DNA of 64,000 nucleotides from Lactobacillus johnsonii ATCC 33200 (GTDB lineage Bacteria; Bacillota; Bacilli; Lactobacillales; Lactobacillaceae): NCBI RefSeq assembly GCF_000159355.1, contig NZ_GG670121.1, positions 181,754 through 245,753 of the forward strand, given 5' to 3'. Position numbers and translations under genes: made by a program. The notes below the pieces were generated by a model. It had not been told where the DNA came from. It did not search any database and saw only the letters and a list, made by a program, of their open reading frames with translations. The stretch's first letter is position 1. Every line of letters starts with the position of its first letter. Positions 35,878-45,494 of this stretch are shown here, piece by piece.

Positions 35878-37143
35878 TTAAACATCAATCACAGATACCT
35901 CTGCACCTAGTTGACGCAACTTTTGTTCAATTCTATCATAGCCACGCAAAATGTTTCCTGCATTTGAAATGATAGTTTCACCACCTGCCATTAAGCCAGC
36001 AAGCATCAAACAAGCTCCTGCTCTAATTTCACCAGCACTAACATGTGCTCCATGCAAATGATGAGTTGGATGAACTAAGATAATATTATCTTCTACTTGA
36101 ATATTAGCACCCATCTTCTGAAGTTCAGGAATATGACCAACACGCTTAGGATATATTTGATCAATTACTACGCCTTCACCGCTCTTAGCTGTTAAAAGAA
36201 GTGGAGTAATTGGCTGCTGTAAATCAGTCGCAAATCCAGGATATACGTCAGTTCTAACTTGAATCATTTTCAAGTCACCTGCTGGATAAACATAAAGTGA
36301 ATCTTCATCAGCATCAATTACTACACCCATTTCTTCTACTTTAGCCAAGTAAGAATCTAGGTGTTCTTCGATAATATTATGAATTCTAATACCATTTCCT
36401 ATGCAGGCAGCTAGAGCCACATATGTTCCAGCTTCAATTCGATCAGGAATAATAGTATGAGGAGTTTGTGCTTTTAATTCCTCTACTCCTTCAATTCGAA
36501 TCACTTCAGTACCTGCACCACGAATAACAGCGCCCATATTATTCAAAAATGTAGCTAAATCAATAATTTCCGGTTCCTTAGCCGCATTTTCAATAATAGT
36601 TTGGCCCTTTGCCATTACGCTAGCCATAATTATATTCATTGTTGCGCCTACAGAAGGCATCTTTAAATGAATTTTTGCACCACGAAGCCCAGTTTTAGGA
36701 GCTGTAATGATAATTTGATCGTTTTCATTCTCAACAGTTGCACCTAATGCTTCAAAGCCTTTAATATGCTGATCAATAGGACGAGGGCCAATATCATCTC
36801 CGCCTGGAAAGCCCACCACAGCTTTACCAAAGCGACCTAATAATGCACCCATAAAGTAATAAGAAGCTCTCAAGCTCTTAATCTTTCCTGCTGGAAGGGG
36901 ACTACGCTTAATGTTATCCGGATTTATTCGTAAAGTAGTTTCATGAAAATCACACTTTACATCCATTTCACTAAGTAGATCCATCAAATTATCTACATCA
37001 GCAATTCGCGGAACCCCTTCTAGGGTAACAGGAGTCCGCGAAAGTATTGACGCTGGAATCAATGCTACAGTGGAATTCTTAGCACCGCCGATCCATACGT
37101 CGCCCTTCAGGGGCTTTCCACCATGAATAATCATCTGTTTCAT
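35878..37143 (-). CDS. murA: UDP-GlcNAc 1-carboxyvinyltransferase with Asp in place of the fosfomycin-target Cys
   Basis: A 421-residue EPSP-synthase-fold enzyme for the first committed step of peptidoglycan synthesis. GGAKNSTVALIPA (residues 19-31), SVGATMNIIMASVMAKGQTIIENAAKEPEI and AGACLMLAGLMAGGE are conserved. The active-site loop reads FPGGDDIGPRP, so the residue equivalent to Cys115 of E. coli MurA is Asp116. Asp at this site is known to keep activity and abolish fosfomycin attack in mycobacterial and chlamydial MurA. Gram-positives often have two paralogues; which one this is cannot be told here. Confidence 0.93.
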   Translation of the reverse strand: MKQMIIHGGKPLKGDVWIGGAKNSTVALIPASILSRTPVTLEGVPRIADVDNLMDLLSEMDVKCDFHETTLRINPDNIKRSPLPAGKIKSLRASYYFMGALLGRFGKAVVGFPGGDDIGPRPIDQHIKGFEALGATVENENDQIIITAPKTGLRGAKIHLKMPSVGATMNIIMASVMAKGQTIIENAAKEPEIIDLATFLNNMGAVIRGAGTEVIRIEGVEELKAQTPHTIIPDRIEAGTYVALAACIGNGIRIHNIIEEHLDSYLAKVEEMGVVIDADEDSLYVYPAGDLKMIQVRTDVYPGFATDLQQPITPLLLTAKSGEGVVIDQIYPKRVGHIPELQKMGANIQVEDNIILVHPTHHLHGAHVSAGEIRAGACLMLAGLMAGGETIISNAGNILRGYDRIEQKLRQLGAEVSVIDV

Positions 37144-37211
37144 TGGGGAAACAATCCTTTTCTCTATTTGTAATACCCAAATGTATCACAAAATATATTA
37201 AATGAAAAACT

Positions 37212-37252
37212 CAAAAAAAACAAGAGAAGCCGAGGATTATGGCTCTCTTGTT
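37212..37252 (-). terminator. Terminator of pyrG
   Basis: AACAAGAGA-based stem with GGC/GCC pairs, followed on the minus strand by eight Ts, about 22 bases after the pyrG stop. Confidence 0.85.
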
Positions 37253-37274
37253 ACCGAAATTTAATTTTTAAAGT

Positions 37275-38897
37275 CTAGTTAAAATGTTGTGCTGGAAGAC
37301 CACTTGCTGCACCAATAAATGCTTTAAATAATCCTTCTGGTCTTTGTGGACGACTTAAAAATTCTGGATGATATTGAGCTGCGATAAAGAATTTTTTATT
37401 TGGAATTTCAATAATTTCTACTAAATGATTATCTGGAGAAACACCAGAGAAGACCATGCCTGCCTTTTCAAATGCTTCACGATATTCATTATTGAATTCA
37501 TAACGGTGACGGTGTCTTTCTTGAATTACATCTTGGTCATCATATGCTTCACGGGTCTTAGTGCCCTTCTTTAAAGCTGCTGGGTATAGACCTAAACGAA
37601 GCGTACCACCAATATTTTCTTCATCACGCTTGTCAGCCATAATATCAATAATATTATTCTTAGTGTCTGGATTAGCTTCTGCACTATTAGCATCTTTTAA
37701 GCCGAGTACATTTCTGGCAAATTCAACGCTTGCCATTTGCATACCTAAGCAGATTCCTAAAAATGGGATATCGTGTTCACGGGCATATTCAATTGAAGTA
37801 ATCATACCTTCAAGACCACGTGTACCAAAACCACCAGGTACAATTAATCCATCTGAATCCTTCATAATTTCTGCAATATTGTCTTCAGTAATGTCTTCTG
37901 CTTGAACCTTATTTACCTTAATTTTAGTGTCATATAAGTAGCCAGCGTGTTGCAATGCATCAGTAACAGAAATATATGCATCTTCAAGTTCTACATACTT
38001 ACCTACTAAGGTAATGGTAGTTTCGTGCTTTAAGTTCTTTGCACGTTCATCTAATTTCTTCCAAACTTCCATATCTGCTTCTGGCTTTGGACTCTCCAAG
38101 TGTAAAAAGTCGCAAACCTTTTGATCCATACCTTGAGCTTGAAAAGCAAGTGGTAAATCAAAAAGTGAAGGAGCATCAATAGATTCAATAATGCAGTCTA
38201 CTGGAACATCAGTAAAGGTAGAAATCTTATTTTTTAACTCTTGAGCAATTGGTTTCTCAGCTCTTAAAACAAGCATATTTGGTTGAATACCAATACTTCT
38301 AAGTTCGGCAACTGAATGTTGTGTTGGCTTAGTTTTCATTTCGTGAGCAGCATGAAGATAAGGTACTAATGTACAGTGAATATACATTACATTTTCTTCA
38401 CCAACTTCACGACGCATTTGGCGAATTGCTTCCATAAATGGAGTAGACTCGATATCACCTACGGTACCACCAATTTCAGAAATAATGACATCTGAATCGG
38501 TTGTTAAGGCAGCACGCATGATTTTTTTCTTAATCATGTCCGTAATATGCGGAATTACTTGCACAGTTGCACCATGATAGTCACCGCGACGTTCTTTATC
38601 AAGCACTTCTTGATAAATTTTACCAGTAGTAACATTAGAATATTTACTTGTTCTAACATCAACAATTCTTTCATAGTGACCCAAGTCAAGGTCAGCTTCT
38701 GTACCATCATCGGTAACATAAACTTCCCCATGTTGATATGGATTCATTGTACCTGGATCGATATTAATGTAAGGATCAAACTTTTGCATGGTAACTTTTA
38801 AGCCACGATTTTTAAGTAAACGTCCTAAACTTGAAGCTGAAATCCCCTTACCTAGTGATGAAACAACTCCACCAGTCACAAAAATATACTTTGTCAT
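37275..38897 (-). CDS. pyrG: CTP synthase
   Basis: A 540-residue enzyme aminating UTP to CTP. The synthetase domain starts [25 protein letters not shown] with its P-loop. The glutaminase has the nucleophile in [15 protein letters not shown] and His/Glu in AAQYHPEF. The start is ATG 38897 with GAGGAAG upstream; a longer frame reaching 38975 would run through the attenuator hairpin and is rejected. Transcription begins at a GGGC start and passes a terminator in the leader, as in the CTP-sensing attenuation of Bacillus pyrG. It follows rpoE, also a conserved order. Confidence 0.97.
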   Translation of the reverse strand: MTKYIFVTGGVVSSLGKGISASSLGRLLKNRGLKVTMQKFDPYINIDPGTMNPYQHGEVYVTDDGTEADLDLGHYERIVDVRTSKYSNVTTGKIYQEVLDKERRGDYHGATVQVIPHITDMIKKKIMRAALTTDSDVIISEIGGTVGDIESTPFMEAIRQMRREVGEENVMYIHCTLVPYLHAAHEMKTKPTQHSVAELRSIGIQPNMLVLRAEKPIAQELKNKISTFTDVPVDCIIESIDAPSLFDLPLAFQAQGMDQKVCDFLHLESPKPEADMEVWKKLDERAKNLKHETTITLVGKYVELEDAYISVTDALQHAGYLYDTKIKVNKVQAEDITEDNIAEIMKDSDGLIVPGGFGTRGLEGMITSIEYAREHDIPFLGICLGMQMASVEFARNVLGLKDANSAEANPDTKNNIIDIMADKRDEENIGGTLRLGLYPAALKKGTKTREAYDDQDVIQERHRHRYEFNNEYREAFEKAGMVFSGVSPDNHLVEIIEIPNKKFFIAAQYHPEFLSRPQRPEGLFKAFIGAASGLPAQHFN

Positions 38898-38935
38898 GCC
38901 GTGCTTCCTCTCTTTTCTTTTATTCTCTGTTAAAA

Positions 38936-38986
38936 TCAAAAAAAAGCTCCCAAATACATGGGAGCTTAATTGCACATAGAGTGCCC
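38936..38986 (-). promoter_or_regulatory. pyrG attenuator with GGGC transcript start
   Basis: The predicted RNA starts GGGCACUC (38986-38979). About 20 bases later comes an 8-bp terminator stem AAGCUCCC/GGGAGCUU (38960-38967 with 38944-38951) and eight Us. The upstream arm contains GCUCCC. In B. subtilis low CTP stalls the polymerase at the C, extra Gs are added to the 5' end, and they pair with this C/U-rich arm to block termination. All sequence elements of that mechanism are present. The hairpin also ends rpoE transcripts. Confidence 0.85.
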
Positions 38987-38993
38987 ATACAAA

Positions 38994-39022
38994 ATACTAA
39001 AGGGAAATTTGCTTTCCGTCAA
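38994..39022 (-). promoter_or_regulatory. pyrG promoter
   Basis: On the minus strand TTGACG (39017-39022) and TAGTAT (38994-38999) with a 17-base spacer place the start at the GGGC run, 8 bases beyond the -10. It lies just after the rpoE stop. Confidence 0.85.
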
Positions 39023-39027
39023 GTACT

Positions 39028-39570
39028 TTACTCATCATCGTCATCAAGATCATCTTGATGAAGTTCAGATAATTGGCCTTCAATACCATCATCTAATTCA
39101 TTGTCATCGGCATCATCAAGATCATCATCTGAGTAGTCGTCTTCATTAGTATCTTCTTCGTCAACATCCAAATCTTCATCTTCTGGATCATCTGAATCGT
39201 AGTCGATAATATCATCATCGTCAGAATCACCAATGAAAGCATTAACTTTCTTATGGTGTTTCTTACGTGGTACATCTTCTTCATCTTCTGGATGGTTTAC
39301 TTCTTCATCAACAGATTCATATGGGAACCAAGAACGCAATGCCCAAACATTATCACCCATTGAAATGAATTCACCATCAGTGTTCATATCAGTGTAAAAT
39401 TGTGGCAAACGCTCACGAATTTCTTCGTCACTCTTACCCAGAAAGTTCTGGACGGCGTTAACGATATCAGCAAAGGCCATTCGCTTGCCGCTATCTTGTA
39501 AAATTGTACGAGCAACTTCGATCATTGACAATTCGTCTTTATTTTGGCCTTGAAAATCATCTAACCCCAC
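39028..39570 (-). CDS. rpoE: DNA-directed RNA polymerase delta subunit
   Basis: A 180-residue protein. The N-terminal HARE-HTH domain (DELSMIEVARTILQDSGKRMAFADIVNAV to DNVWALRSWFPYESVDEE) is followed by a long acidic tail of Asp and Glu from about residue 85. This is the classic delta architecture, which speeds polymerase recycling and raises sensitivity to the initiating nucleotide. I place the start at GTG 39570 because AAAGGA lies 9 bases upstream; GTG 39588 lacks a ribosome site. It lies upstream of pyrG as in bacilli. Confidence 0.93.
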   Translation of the reverse strand: MGLDDFQGQNKDELSMIEVARTILQDSGKRMAFADIVNAVQNFLGKSDEEIRERLPQFYTDMNTDGEFISMGDNVWALRSWFPYESVDEEVNHPEDEEDVPRKKHHKKVNAFIGDSDDDDIIDYDSDDPEDEDLDVDEEDTNEDDYSDDDLDDADDNELDDGIEGQLSELHQDDLDDDDE

Positions 39571-39618
39571 AGTGGCACGTCCTTTCACGTAATCAATTTA
39601 TCTAAATTTGCTAAAGAT

Positions 39619-40038
39619 CTATTCTATTATATCAATCTTTATTGCATAGTTACCTACTAAGTATAGACCAGAAAAGAGATCATATTCAACTTTTAGTTGC
39701 ATCTTTCCTGGAGAAATTTCAGAAAAATTCAATTTATTAGTCAAAGACTCTAAATTCATTTGCTTACCAGAAGCTACAACCTTGCATTTTCTTTTTTCTC
39801 CTGGCTCAAATTTCATTAGCGTATGATCACCTTTAGCGTCTCCTCGTTGCATTACAAGCTCATTTGGCTTAATTAATAATTTTACTTCAACATCGCCCTC
39901 TTTATTTTTTTCCCTATATTTTATGCGCCAATCTTCGCCAACTTTTTCAATTGATCCTAAGCCATCTCTTTCAAAAACGGCTGATTCATCTTCCTGATGA
40001 ATTTTACTAGTAATTTTAATCTCAACTTTCTTGCTCAT
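39619..40038 (-). CDS. DUF1934 (YwiB-like) protein
   Basis: A 139-residue beta-rich protein of the lipocalin-like DUF1934 family: VEIKITSKIHQEDESAVFERDG, then EGDVEVKLLIKPNELVMQRGD and KMQLKVEYDLFSG. The function is unknown. In many Firmicutes it neighbours argS and rpoE. The start is ATG 40038 with GAAGGTG upstream; an ATG six codons earlier lies before that site. It is probably co-transcribed with rpoE (gap of 48 bases). Confidence 0.85.
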   Translation of the reverse strand: MSKKVEIKITSKIHQEDESAVFERDGLGSIEKVGEDWRIKYREKNKEGDVEVKLLIKPNELVMQRGDAKGDHTLMKFEPGEKRKCKVVASGKQMNLESLTNKLNFSEISPGKMQLKVEYDLFSGLYLVGNYAIKIDIIE

Positions 40039-40150
40039 ATTTTCACCTTCATTCACGCCAAGATAGCCTTAAAGTAGCATTATTGTTATAATCAAATTGA
40101 TTATACGTTAGCAAATTTATTTTATTATCCGAGAAAATAGTATAAGAAAA

Positions 40151-41515
40151 ATGGAAAAATTTCAAAGTAAAAAGCTAGATCATGAAAAAGTATTAAGAGA
40201 TCCAGTTCACAATTATATTCATGTTAAAGATCAAGTTATTTTAGATATCATTAATTCAAAGGAATTCCAACGTTTACGCCGAATTAAGCAATTAGGACCG
40301 GCATCTTACGTTTTTCAAGGAGCAACTCATACGCGTTTTGAACATAACCTAGGTGTTTATGAATTAACTCGAAGAATTTGTGATATCTTTGAAGAAAAGT
40401 ATGTAAGTAAAGAACCAGGCGATGGATTATGGAATCCAGATGAAAGACTCTTAGCAGAATGTGCAGCTTTACTTCATGATATCGGTCATGGCCCTTATTC
40501 TCATACTTTTGAGCATCTATTTGGTACTAATCATGAAAAAATGGGCCAACAGATTATTACCGATAAAAATACTGAAGTTAATCAAGCCTTAAGAAAAGTA
40601 AGTCCTAATTTTCCAGAATTAGTAGCTAGTGTTATTGCTAAAACCTACCCTAATCCTCAGGTAGTCAAACTAATTTCAAGTCAAGCGGACGCAGATAGAA
40701 TGGATTATTTATTACGCGACGCTTATTTCACTGGTGTTACTTACGGAAGCTTTGATTTAACGAGAATTTTAGAAGTAATCCGTCCATATCGTGATGGTAT
40801 CTGCTTTACAGATAAAGGAATTCACTCAGTCGAAGATTACATTATTAGCCGTTACCAAATGTATCAACAAGTTTACTTTCACCGTGTCAATCGTTCAATG
40901 GAAGTTATCTTACATCACTTACTTGAAAGAGCTCAAATCATCTATGAAGAAGGCAAACTTCAAGTTACTCCTCAACTAGAAGCATTTTTAAACGGAAAAT
41001 GGACTATTGAGGATTACCTTAAGTTAGATGATGGCGTAATGGAAACTAATTTCTTGCTCTGGACCAACTCAGGGGATCAAATTTTATCTGATCTTTCAAA
41101 TCGTTACTTATACCGTCATCCCCTTGAAAGTGTCAAAATCAATGAAGATACTAAGAGTTTACTGCCAAAACTAAAGAATCTTATTAAACAAGCCGGTTTT
41201 GATCCTAATTACTACACTGCTACCAATTCAGCTTTTGATGAGCCATATGACGCATATAAGCCAACTGGAAAAAATGCTCACAGTCCAATTGAAATCATGC
41301 AAGCTGATGGTAGCTTAGTCGAACTATCTGAATTGAGCCCACTCGTTAAATCCTTAAATGGAACTCTCCAAGGAGATGAACGTTTCTTCTTTCCAAAAGT
41401 AATGGTTAAAGAAACTGATGAACCTCAAATTTTTGATCCAATTTATCAAGAATTCCAAAAATATATTCGAAATAATACTTTACGTTACTTACGACGTCCA
41501 AATAAAAAGAAATAA
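40151..41515 (+). CDS. HD-domain phosphohydrolase (YwfO-like)
   Basis: A 454-residue HD-superfamily protein. It starts with RDPVHNYIHVKDQVILDIINSKEFQRLRRIKQLG and contains the metal site H..HD (THTRFEHNLGVYELTRR, then LLHDIGHGPYSHTFEHLF) with the distal Asp in SSQADADRMDYLLRDAYFTGV. Relatives such as B. subtilis YwfO and E. faecalis EF1143 are dNTP or NTP phosphohydrolases. It is divergent from the DUF1934 gene. Confidence 0.88.
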   Translation: MEKFQSKKLDHEKVLRDPVHNYIHVKDQVILDIINSKEFQRLRRIKQLGPASYVFQGATHTRFEHNLGVYELTRRICDIFEEKYVSKEPGDGLWNPDERLLAECAALLHDIGHGPYSHTFEHLFGTNHEKMGQQIITDKNTEVNQALRKVSPNFPELVASVIAKTYPNPQVVKLISSQADADRMDYLLRDAYFTGVTYGSFDLTRILEVIRPYRDGICFTDKGIHSVEDYIISRYQMYQQVYFHRVNRSMEVILHHLLERAQIIYEEGKLQVTPQLEAFLNGKWTIEDYLKLDDGVMETNFLLWTNSGDQILSDLSNRYLYRHPLESVKINEDTKSLLPKLKNLIKQAGFDPNYYTATNSAFDEPYDAYKPTGKNAHSPIEIMQADGSLVELSELSPLVKSLNGTLQGDERFFFPKVMVKETDEPQIFDPIYQEFQKYIRNNTLRYLRRPNKKK

Positions 41516-41518
41516 ATT

Positions 41519-41550
41519 AAAGACGCATTGATAAAATTCAATGCGTCTTT
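41519..41550. terminator. Convergent terminator after the HD gene
   Basis: A 13-bp perfect stem (41519-41531 with 41538-41550) with T-runs on the plus strand. It sits 3 bases from the stop of the convergent glucosidase gene. Confidence 0.85.
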
Positions 41551-41552
41551 TA

Positions 41553-43169
41553 CTATGCCTTAACTGCAAAAGCTTCATAAGGTTTTAAAACCATATCTTT
41601 TAAACTGTCTCGTTTTTCATAGTTACTAATCAAAACTTTTTTAAAAGATATATCTAAATTTAGATTTTGTTCTTCACCAGACAGGTTAGAGACTATTAAC
41701 CACTTTTCATCTTCTAGTTTTCGCCAAAAGGCCAAAATGTTATCACTAGTATTTTCAACAAGTTCAAAATCTCCATCCACTACAACAGAATTTTCATGAC
41801 GAAGTCTAATTAATTTTTGATAGGTGTAAAAAATAGAATTTGGATCTTCTAAGGCTTCTTTAACGTTAATAGTCTTGTAGTTTGGGTTTAATTTTAGCCA
41901 CGGTGTTCCTGTAGTAAAGTCAGCATTTTCTCCATTTGACCACTGCATTGGACGTCGTGCATTATCTCGACCTTTAGTATTAATTGCTTTAATTAGTTCA
42001 TCCTTACTGTAGCCCTTATCAATTCTTTCACGATACATATTGATACTTTCAATATCTTCTACTTCATCAATTGACTTAACAGGGCAATTGGTCATCCCAA
42101 TTTCTTCGCCATTATAGATGTAAGGTGTCCCATGCATTAAATGCAGTACAATCGCAAACATTTTTGCGCTTTGAACTCGATATTCTTTGTCATTTCCCCA
42201 TCGTGAAATAACTCGCGGAATATCATGATTTTCCCAAAAAAGACTATTCCATGCATGATTAAAATCAATTTCTGTCTGCCATTTAACTAGAACTTTTTTC
42301 AGTTCGCCTAAATCAAGCGGACGTAAATCCCATTTTTCTTTTCCTTCTTGCTGATCTAAGCTTTGATTTTCAAATTGAAATACCATCGATAATTCATGAC
42401 GAGCTGGATCTGAATATTCTGCAGCAATCTTTGGAGTAGAGTTCCATGTTTCACCCACTGTCATTAATTCTTTACCGGCAAAAGTATTCTCATTCATCTC
42501 TTTTAAATATGGATGAAGCATTGGACCATTCTCACGAATCTTTTTATCGGGATCTTTTCCGATAAGTTCAATCACATCCATCCTAAAGCCGCCAATTCCC
42601 TTATCGATCCAATAATTCATCATTTCATAGATTTTATTTCTTAATTTTGGGTTCTTCCAATTAAGATCTGGCTGTTGATCTGCAAAGAAGTGTAAGTAAT
42701 ATTGACCAGTTTTTTCATCAAACTTCCAAGCTGAACCAGAAAAAGCAGATTTCAACTCATTAGGTGCATGGCCCTCTACCGGATCACGCCAAATATAGAA
42801 ATCTCTGTATGGATTCTCCTTACTTTTTCTTGCTTCTATGAACCAAGGATGCTGGTCAGATGTATGGTTAACAACAAGGTCCATAATAATGCGTATATGA
42901 TGTTTTCTAGCTTCTCTAATCAGATTATCCATGTCAGCCATTGTTCCGTATTGTGGGTCTATTTTTTGATAATCAGAGATATCATAGCCATTATCTACAC
43001 CAGGGGATAAGTAAACGGGTGATAACCAAATAGCATCAATTCCTAGTTTTTCTAAATATCCTAATCGCGAAATGATTCCTGGAATATCTCCAATTCCATC
43101 TCCATTACTATCTTGAAATGACTTAGGATAAACTTGATAAACGACCGCTTTTTTCCACCAAGGTTTCAT
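41553..43169 (-). CDS. GH13 alpha-glucosidase (oligo-1,6-glucosidase/dextran glucosidase type)
   Basis: A 538-residue cytoplasmic GH13 subfamily 31-type enzyme: VYQVYPKSFQDSNGDGIGDIPGI, the nucleophile Asp in GGFRMDVIELIG, the acid/base Glu in MTVGETWNS, and FWENHDIPR. It should cut alpha-1,6 or alpha-1,4 glucosyl ends of short oligosaccharides. The start is ATG 43169 with AAGGAG upstream; the upstream longer frame runs through the malG terminator. It lies downstream of malG behind that terminator, so readthrough or a separate promoter must feed it. Confidence 0.9.
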   Translation of the reverse strand: MKPWWKKAVVYQVYPKSFQDSNGDGIGDIPGIISRLGYLEKLGIDAIWLSPVYLSPGVDNGYDISDYQKIDPQYGTMADMDNLIREARKHHIRIIMDLVVNHTSDQHPWFIEARKSKENPYRDFYIWRDPVEGHAPNELKSAFSGSAWKFDEKTGQYYLHFFADQQPDLNWKNPKLRNKIYEMMNYWIDKGIGGFRMDVIELIGKDPDKKIRENGPMLHPYLKEMNENTFAGKELMTVGETWNSTPKIAAEYSDPARHELSMVFQFENQSLDQQEGKEKWDLRPLDLGELKKVLVKWQTEIDFNHAWNSLFWENHDIPRVISRWGNDKEYRVQSAKMFAIVLHLMHGTPYIYNGEEIGMTNCPVKSIDEVEDIESINMYRERIDKGYSKDELIKAINTKGRDNARRPMQWSNGENADFTTGTPWLKLNPNYKTINVKEALEDPNSIFYTYQKLIRLRHENSVVVDGDFELVENTSDNILAFWRKLEDEKWLIVSNLSGEEQNLNLDISFKKVLISNYEKRDSLKDMVLKPYEAFAVKA

Positions 43170-43188
43170 ATTTTTCTCCTTCAAACAA

Positions 43189-43223
43189 ATAAAAAAGTGC
43201 CCTGTTAAACAGGACACTTTTTT
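43189..43223 (-). terminator. Terminator between malG and the glucosidase gene
   Basis: On the minus strand AAAAAAGTGTCCTG with its partner around a 5-base loop and a T-run. It probably sets a lower level of the last gene relative to malEFG. Confidence 0.85.
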
Positions 43224-43242
43224 CACATAAACTTTAATTTGA

Positions 43243-44100
43243 TTAACCTTTATCAGCACCTGCTGTGATTCCATTAACATAGAATTTTTGCATTACAATG
43301 AACAAAATTGTAATTGGGATCGCAATGATTACACATCCGGCAATGAACTGAGTAAAGAATTGAGCCATCGTACCCTTTGCCGAGTGAACCATGTTGTATA
43401 GTCCATAGGCAACAGTGTAGGTCTTCGGATTTCCTGAGGTAGAGAGGATGATACCTGAGAAAATGAAGTCTACCCATGGTGCCATGAATGAAGTAAGAGC
43501 AGTATAAACAATCATTGGCTTTGAAAGTGGTAATCCAATATGAATGAATACTTGCCATTTCGTAGCGCCATCAATTTCAGCAGCTTCATCAATTGCTCGT
43601 GGCATTGTATCAAAGAAACCTTTTGCAATGTAGAAGCCAAGGCCAGCACCACCAACATAGACTAAGATCAATCCACCAAGGTTTAACATGTTTAACGCCT
43701 TTAAAATGTAATACAAGGCAATCATTGACATGAAACCTGGGAACATTCCTAATACCAAAGCAATTTGTAAAAATGGCTTACGGAAGCGAAAGCGTAATCT
43801 TGATAATACGTAAGCAACTCCGATAGTTACAAACGTTGATAATGTTGCTGAAACTACAGCGACAAATAGTGTATTTAACACCCAATTTACAAATGGATAT
43901 TGTGAACTAGTAAGAATACCAACATAATTTTGCCAAGTAAATTTTTCTGGCCAAATTGTAGATACAAATCCTGTGTTATTGTATGAAAAACTTGCTAAAA
44001 TGATCCAAATAATTGGGAATATCCATAAAACGGCCAGGATGGCTAATAGAACATATCTAAAAATTAAAGCAATTCTTCTTTGGTTATGATAAGACTTCAT
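43243..44100 (-). CDS. malG: Maltodextrin ABC transporter permease MalG
   Basis: A 285-residue inner-membrane permease with six predicted segments. The EAA loop is DEAAEIDGATKWQVFIHIGLPLSKPM (about residues 192-217), which docks on the ATPase. The ending QKFYVNGITAGADKG is typical of MalG. It lies 2 bases after malF. It forms the translocation channel with MalF and is powered by the MalK-type ATPase encoded upstream in the same operon. Confidence 0.93.
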   Translation of the reverse strand: MKSYHNQRRIALIFRYVLLAILAVLWIFPIIWIILASFSYNNTGFVSTIWPEKFTWQNYVGILTSSQYPFVNWVLNTLFVAVVSATLSTFVTIGVAYVLSRLRFRFRKPFLQIALVLGMFPGFMSMIALYYILKALNMLNLGGLILVYVGGAGLGFYIAKGFFDTMPRAIDEAAEIDGATKWQVFIHIGLPLSKPMIVYTALTSFMAPWVDFIFSGIILSTSGNPKTYTVAYGLYNMVHSAKGTMAQFFTQFIAGCVIIAIPITILFIVMQKFYVNGITAGADKG

Positions 44101-44102
44101 TT

Positions 44103-45458
44103 TTAGCCCTCCTTGTATGCGTTAGTATGACGATATGCAATTAGTGAGAATGTAGCACTAATGATAAAGATCAAGATACCCAAAACAGCTGATGCGTTAT
44201 AGCGTTGTTCTTGACCAAATGTCAAGTTATATAGCCAAGTTACAAGCAAGTCTGTTGAACCAGCACCATTGTAGTTATTGTTCATTGGTGCACCACCAGT
44301 CAACAAGTAGATAACATTGAAGTTGTTGATGTTACCAATAAATTGTTGAATCAAAGCTGGAGACATTACGAATAAAATTTGAGGGAATGTAATGTGGTTG
44401 AAAATTTGTACTGGACTTGCCCCGTCAATACGAGCAGCTTCAATTTGATCTTGTGGTAAGTTTTGAATAATGGCTGTTGAAGTTAACATTGAAACTGGGA
44501 TACCAATCCACATGTTAACCACAATAACTGTAATTCTAGCAACAAGAGGACTAGCCTGATTATCAATGAAGTGAATTGGGTGGCTAATCCATCCCCAATT
44601 CATAAGTAAGGTGTTTAATGGCCCTTGATAGTCAAGGAATTGCGCCATCATTAATAAAGAAACAAATTGTGGTACAGCATAAACAATTACGAAAACTGTT
44701 CTCCATAAGTTCTTATGCTTAATTCCCTTAGATTCAATCAAAAGAGCGAGTAAGACACCAAAGAAGAAAGTAGTAGCTGTAGCAGCAACAGCCCAAATTA
44801 AGGTCCAACCTAAAACTGGGAAGAAGGTACCTGCTAAATCACCACTCAACACGTTTCCAAATGCTTGAAAACCAGTCCAGGAAAATCCAACTGAGTGTTG
44901 ACGATCATAGTTAGTAAATGCCATTGAAATCATGAAGACCGTTGGCAAAACCGTAAATAAAATGATTAAAACAATTGGAATTGTCATCAAAGTTGCATGC
45001 AATCTTTGATCAAACAAAGATGCAATTTCTTCACGGTTAGTTGGAATATGTTCATGTCTTTTTTCTAATAAGAAAGTATGCTTATTAGATTTCAAATTAA
45101 TGATATATAGATATATAAAACCAGCAACAATGAATAAAGCCAAAATACCAAATAATAGAATTAAAACAGAATTATCTGGCTGCTGAGTAACATATACTCC
45201 TTGAGCTTTATCAAATACAACGCGTTTACTCTTTATTGCACCTAAGTTACTTAAACCAGCAATTGAATGAATTCCACTTAAAAAGAACCAGACTAAAAAT
45301 ACAATTTCAGCAAATAAAAGTGAAAATCCTTTTACCCATTGCCGATGTTTAATAGCATTTAAGCCCATGATGAAGAATGATAATTTTGTTACTGCATCTC
45401 CATCTTTCCATGTTTCCTTTAAGGTAACTGCAGGCGTAGCATGTTTTTTCTTAAACAT
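44103..45458 (-). CDS. malF: Maltodextrin ABC transporter permease MalF
   Basis: A 451-residue permease. An N-terminal extension with two or three segments (residues about 1-125) precedes the six-segment channel domain. The EAA loop is EAARIDGASPVQIFNHITFPQILF. The TVLPTVFMISMAFTNYDRQHS segment and the long periplasm-facing loop are typical of MalF. It partners MalG. Confidence 0.93.
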   Translation of the reverse strand: MFKKKHATPAVTLKETWKDGDAVTKLSFFIMGLNAIKHRQWVKGFSLLFAEIVFLVWFFLSGIHSIAGLSNLGAIKSKRVVFDKAQGVYVTQQPDNSVLILLFGILALFIVAGFIYLYIINLKSNKHTFLLEKRHEHIPTNREEIASLFDQRLHATLMTIPIVLIILFTVLPTVFMISMAFTNYDRQHSVGFSWTGFQAFGNVLSGDLAGTFFPVLGWTLIWAVAATATTFFFGVLLALLIESKGIKHKNLWRTVFVIVYAVPQFVSLLMMAQFLDYQGPLNTLLMNWGWISHPIHFIDNQASPLVARITVIVVNMWIGIPVSMLTSTAIIQNLPQDQIEAARIDGASPVQIFNHITFPQILFVMSPALIQQFIGNINNFNVIYLLTGGAPMNNNYNGAGSTDLLVTWLYNLTFGQEQRYNASAVLGILIFIISATFSLIAYRHTNAYKEG

Positions 45459-45494
45459 AATTAATCAAACCTTTGCTCATGTGATTTTTCAAAA

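Noticed and set aside
38898-38975. N-terminal extension of pyrG
   Set aside because: It would translate through the attenuator hairpin and lacks a ribosome site. The ATG at 38897 starts the invariant [10 protein letters not shown].
39093-39284. Minus-strand frame of repeated Met/Ile/Thr inside rpoE
   Set aside because: It is the shifted reading of the Asp/Glu codon run of the delta subunit tail.
43170-43280. 37-residue N-terminal extension of the glucosidase
   Set aside because: It crosses the malG terminator, and AAGGAG precedes the ATG at 43169.
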